DNA of 64,000 nucleotides from Lysobacteraceae bacterium 2PB (GTDB lineage Bacteria; Pseudomonadota; Gammaproteobacteria; Xanthomonadales; Xanthomonadaceae), in the NCBI GenBank assembly GCA_005502915.1, contig SCMT01000008.1:62001-126000 (forward strand), read 5' to 3'. A program made the translations under genes and the position numbers. Shown in pieces: positions 61,293 through 64,000 of the stretch; the first letter of the stretch is position 1; every line of letters starts with the position of its first letter. Below the pieces are notes generated by a model. That model was not told where the DNA came from. It saw nothing but the letters and a program-made list of their open reading frames with translations, and searched no databases.

Positions 61293-63395
61293 ATGTCCGT
61301 TTCGCCCGCCGACCTGCGGTTCATGTTCCTGCGCGGCCTCGGACTGATCAGGCGCGGCTGGACCAGCCTCCGCGCCCGCGGCTGGCGGGCGACATGGGAC
61401 CGCACCCGGGCGCAGTTCCGCCGGGCCACGCCCCTGCCGCCCTCGCAGCTCTATCTGCCCGAGGCCACGCCGTTCGCGCCCTTCGCCGTGCCCACATCCG
61501 AGGCCCCGGTCGCGAGCCTGGTGATCCCGGTCTACGACCAGTTCGCGCATACCCTCGCCTGCCTGCGCGCACTGGCGGCGCATCCGCCGGCCACCGCGTT
61601 CGAGGTCATCGTGGTCGACGACGGCAGCCGCGACGAGACCGTCGATGCCCTGCCCCGCATCGGCGGCGTGCGCTACCACCGCCGCACCGCGAACGGCGGC
61701 TTCATCGCCGCCTGCAACGACGGGGCCTCGCTGGCGCGCGGCGAGCATCTCGTCTTCCTGAACAACGACACCGTCCCTCAACCCGGCTGGCTGGAAGCAC
61801 TGCTGGGCACCTTCGACGAGGAACCGGGCACCGGCCTCGTCGGCGCGCAGCTGCTCTATCCCGACGGCCGCCTGCAGGAAGCCGGCGGCGTGGTCTTCGC
61901 CGACGGCAGCGGCTGGAATTACGGCAAGTTCGAATCGCCCGAGGACCCACGCTTCGCCTACCTGCGCGACTGCGACTACGCCAGCGGCGCCGCGATCGCG
62001 ATCCCGCGCGCGCTGTTCGCCGCGCTCGGCGGCTTCGACACGCGCTATGCGCCCGCCTACTACGAGGACACCGACCTGGCCTTCGCCGTGCGCGCCGCCG
62101 GGCATCGGGTCGTCTACCAGCCCGCATCGCGGGTGATCCACGTCGAAGGCGGCACCGCCGGCACCGACACCCAGGTCGGCATGAAGGCCTACCAGGTGCT
62201 CAACCGCGACACCTTCGCCGCCCATCGCGCCACGGCGCTGGCCTCGCACCTGCCCGCGAACACCGTGCCGACGCCGGCCCTGCTGCACCGACGCCAGAGA
62301 CAGATCCTGATCATCGACGCGCAGACGCCGCGCCCCGATCACGACTCCGGCTCGCTGCGCCTGGTCAACCTGATGCGCCTGCTGCGCGAGGAAGGCGCGC
62401 ACGTGGTCTTCCTGCCCGCCGACCGCCACCGGGTCGAACCCTACGCCTCGCAACTGCAGCGGATGGGCGTCGAAGCCTGGCATGCGCCGTTCGCCGCCCG
62501 CGCACCGGCCTGGCTGCGCGAACATGGCCACCGCTTCGATGCCGTGATGGTCAGCCGGCACTATGTCGCCAGCGAATTCATCCCCTTGGTCCGCGCGCAC
62601 GCGCCGCAGGCCCGGCTGATCTTCGACACCGTCGACCTGCACTACCTCCGCGAACGCAGGGGCGCCGAGGTGTCGGGCGACGCCGCGCTGGCACGCGCGG
62701 CCGAACGCACGCGCGCGCTGGAACTCGGCGTCATCGCGAAGTGCGATGCGACCCTGGTGGTCAGCGAGGTCGAACGCGAACTGCTGCGCAGCGATGCGCC
62801 ATCGGCACAGGTCGAAATCCTCTCGAACCTGCATCGGGTCGCCGGCACGGGCGAACCCTTCGCCGATCGCCACGACCTGGTGTTCGTCGGCGGCTTCCGC
62901 CATCCGCCGAACGTCGACGCGGTGCTCTGGTTCGTCCGCGAGGCCTTCCCGCGCATCCGCGAACACCTGCCCGAGGTGCGCTTCCACTGCATCGGCAGCC
63001 ACACGCCGCCGGACATCCAGGCACTCGCCGCCGTGCCCGGCGTGACCGTCCACGGCCACGTCGCCGACATCGACCCGTACATGGACGGCTGCCGCATCGC
63101 CGTCGCCCCGCTGCGCTACGGCGCCGGCGTCAAGGGCAAGGTCAACCTGAGCATGGCCCACGGCCAGCCCGTCGTCGCCACCGCTTGCGCGGTCGAAGGC
63201 ATGCACCTGCGCGACGGCGATGACGTCCTCGTCGGCGACACCCCCGACGCCTTCGCCGACGCCGTGGCACGCCTGTACCGCGACGAATCCCTGTGGACCA
63301 CGCTCTCGCGCAACGGCCTGCACAGCGTCGCCGCGCATTTCTCGCTGGATGCCGCGCGGGACACGGTGCGGCGGGTGTTTCTGAGACACGCCTGA
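61293..63395 (+). CDS. GT2-GT4 fused glycosyltransferase
   Basis: 700 residues. Residues about 70-320 are a family 2 glycosyltransferase: SLVIPVYDQFAHTLACLRAL, nucleotide-sugar Asp pair in VVDDGSRD, DxD-like LNNDTVPQPGW, and the ED of YYEDTDLAFAVRAAG. Residues about 345-700 are a GT4/GT-B domain: RQILIIDAQTPRPDHDSGSL, FVGGFRHPPNVDAVLWFVRE, the PLRYGAGVKGKVNLSMAHGQ donor site and PVVATACAVEGM. It is probably cytoplasmic and acts on O-antigen or exopolysaccharide glycan, perhaps adding two sugars. AGGAG lies 11 bp upstream. It is divergent from mrcB. Confidence 0.92.
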   Translation: MSVSPADLRFMFLRGLGLIRRGWTSLRARGWRATWDRTRAQFRRATPLPPSQLYLPEATPFAPFAVPTSEAPVASLVIPVYDQFAHTLACLRALAAHPPATAFEVIVVDDGSRDETVDALPRIGGVRYHRRTANGGFIAACNDGASLARGEHLVFLNNDTVPQPGWLEALLGTFDEEPGTGLVGAQLLYPDGRLQEAGGVVFADGSGWNYGKFESPEDPRFAYLRDCDYASGAAIAIPRALFAALGGFDTRYAPAYYEDTDLAFAVRAAGHRVVYQPASRVIHVEGGTAGTDTQVGMKAYQVLNRDTFAAHRATALASHLPANTVPTPALLHRRQRQILIIDAQTPRPDHDSGSLRLVNLMRLLREEGAHVVFLPADRHRVEPYASQLQRMGVEAWHAPFAARAPAWLREHGHRFDAVMVSRHYVASEFIPLVRAHAPQARLIFDTVDLHYLRERRGAEVSGDAALARAAERTRALELGVIAKCDATLVVSEVERELLRSDAPSAQVEILSNLHRVAGTGEPFADRHDLVFVGGFRHPPNVDAVLWFVREAFPRIREHLPEVRFHCIGSHTPPDIQALAAVPGVTVHGHVADIDPYMDGCRIAVAPLRYGAGVKGKVNLSMAHGQPVVATACAVEGMHLRDGDDVLVGDTPDAFADAVARLYRDESLWTTLSRNGLHSVAAHFSLDAARDTVRRVFLRHA

Positions 63396-63447
63396 AGCGC
63401 CGCGTTCACCCTCCGCCGCACGCAGCGGAGGAAGACAAGCGGCGATC

Positions 63448-63533
63448 GCTTTTGTAGGAGGGCCTTTAGGCCCGAGCGTTTGATTCTCGGCAAAGGCCTG
63501 AAGAGCTCGGGCCTAAAGGCCCTCCTACAAAGC
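63448..63533. repeat. Inverted repeat with 29-bp arms (TTTGTAGGAGGGCC family)
   Basis: Left arm 63448-63477 and right arm 63505-63533 (CTCGGGCCTAAAGGCCCTCC and on to TACAAAGC) match except for one extra T, with a 27-bp spacer. Each arm also has its own small palindrome GGGCCT-TT-AGGCCC. Repeats starting TGTAGGAG are common in Xanthomonadaceae. It lies between the ends of the glycosyltransferase gene (+) and the last gene (-). The rest of 63396-63631 holds nothing recognised. Confidence 0.88.
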
Positions 63534-63631
63534 GAAAGCGCATGGCCCGCCGGGTCACGGCAGAAGCCACAATGCCCGCGCGATCGCGTGCGCAGCCTGC
63601 AGATGCGCGAAGACGCCCGATGTTGCCCGGC

Positions 63632-64000
63632 TCAGCGCACCACCGCCTCCGCTGCGCGCAGGCGGGCGTCGAAGTCGTGGAGGCCGTCGAGGGAGGCGTC
63701 GAGGGCGCGGGCGGTGTCGTGGGCGGCGCGGGCGTCGGGGAGTTCGCCGCGGCCGAGGCGCTCCTCGCCGACGGCGATCCAGCGTTGCGCGAGGTCGGTG
63801 CGCGCCTGGGCGATGGCGCGGCGGTCGCCGTCGAGCGCGGCCCAGGCGTCGAGGCAGACGCGGGCGCGCTGCAGGCGGTTGTCGCGCAGTTCGTTCGCGA
63901 AGCAGGCGCGGGCGTGGCGCTGCAGCCGGGTCGTGGCGGTGCGCACGGCGGGATCGTCCGGCGCCAGCGCGCGTGCGGCGCGGAGCCGGTCGAAGGCGCT
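63632..64000 (-). CDS. C-terminal part of a TPR-type protein (cut by window edge)
   Basis: The last 122 codons of a gene entering from the right edge; no start is visible and the frame is open to base 64000. The visible part consists of helical-pair repeats rich in Ala, Arg and Leu: FDRLRAARALAPDDPAVRTA, RLQRHARACFANELRDNRLQ, RARVCLDAWAALDGDRRAIA and GEERLGRGELPDARAAHDTA. This is compatible with TPR-like repeats. No family can be named from the fragment. Confidence 0.75.
   Translation of the reverse strand, partial: SAFDRLRAARALAPDDPAVRTATTRLQRHARACFANELRDNRLQRARVCLDAWAALDGDRRAIAQARTDLAQRWIAVGEERLGRGELPDARAAHDTARALDASLDGLHDFDARLRAAEAVVR

Noticed and set aside
1-64000. tRNA, rRNA, riboswitch, prophage or insertion-sequence genes
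   Set aside because: No cloverleaf, rRNA block, known riboswitch core, integrase or transposase pattern was seen in the intergenic stretches; they hold only hairpins and palindromic repeats.

Overview
The window is about 65-70% GC and gene-dense. Its content points to a Xanthomonadaceae/Lysobacteraceae gammaproteobacterium of the Lysobacter/Luteimonas type. The pointers are a virB7-8-9-10-11 operon in the order of the Xanthomonadales bacterium-killing type IV secretion system (X-T4SS), proteins ending in an XVIPCD-like secretion domain, a one-chain E1 alpha/beta 2-oxoacid dehydrogenase, class III phaE-phaC, and a pil-chp cluster without pilK. The genus is inferred; no rRNA or other marker gene is present.

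Layout. 1-4284: start of the X-T4SS operon on the minus strand (virB7 to virB11), with virB11 cut by the left edge. 4812-11783: an energy-metabolism and envelope block, also minus. It runs from an SDHAF4-like 56-residue assembly factor through sdhC-D-A-B, then a MAPEG protein, sdhE, ygfX and lolC-lolD. 11823-15821: ygfZ (plus) faces an X-T4SS effector locus made of a free-standing XVIPCD protein, a putative immunity lipoprotein and a DUF2235/Tle1-like lipase with a C-terminal XVIPCD. 15935-26950: housekeeping and accessory genes (fused E1, GST, two related acetyltransferases around an unknown ORF, glutaryl-CoA dehydrogenase, glycine-zipper protein, TatD, an M13 peptidase homologue with a broken zinc site, a small HExxH protein, PspC). 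26998-32591: polyhydroxyalkanoate genes (phaE, phaC, hydroxybutyrate-oligomer hydrolase), DUF5329 and pssA. 32714-39087: a LuxR-type response regulator and a transporter-domain hybrid histidine kinase of the CrbR/CrbS (ErdR/MxtR) kind, with a membrane HExxH protein, a secreted protein and a Nudix hydrolase between them. 39276-52229: the Pil-Chp chemosensory operon pilG-H-I-J-chpA-B-C. 52412-54248: gshB and a TonB-like protein. 54375-61166: mrcB, TPR lipoprotein, dinG-type helicase, tsaB and lepB. 61293-64000: a GT2-GT4 glycosyltransferase and the end of a TPR gene.

The points most worth following are these: (1) the T4SS effector/immunity/orphan-XVIPCD locus 8 kb from the virB operon; (2) a palindromic dispersed repeat sitting in frame inside tsaB, whose reading frame is kept open in a second, intergenic copy; (3) 21 tandem 15-bp repeats in chpA, next to a CheB-like ChpB that lacks the catalytic serine; (4) an M13 homologue without HExxH; (5) a small SDH assembly gene that completes an SDH biogenesis block. 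All calls come from reading the sequence and recalling families; no database search was run.
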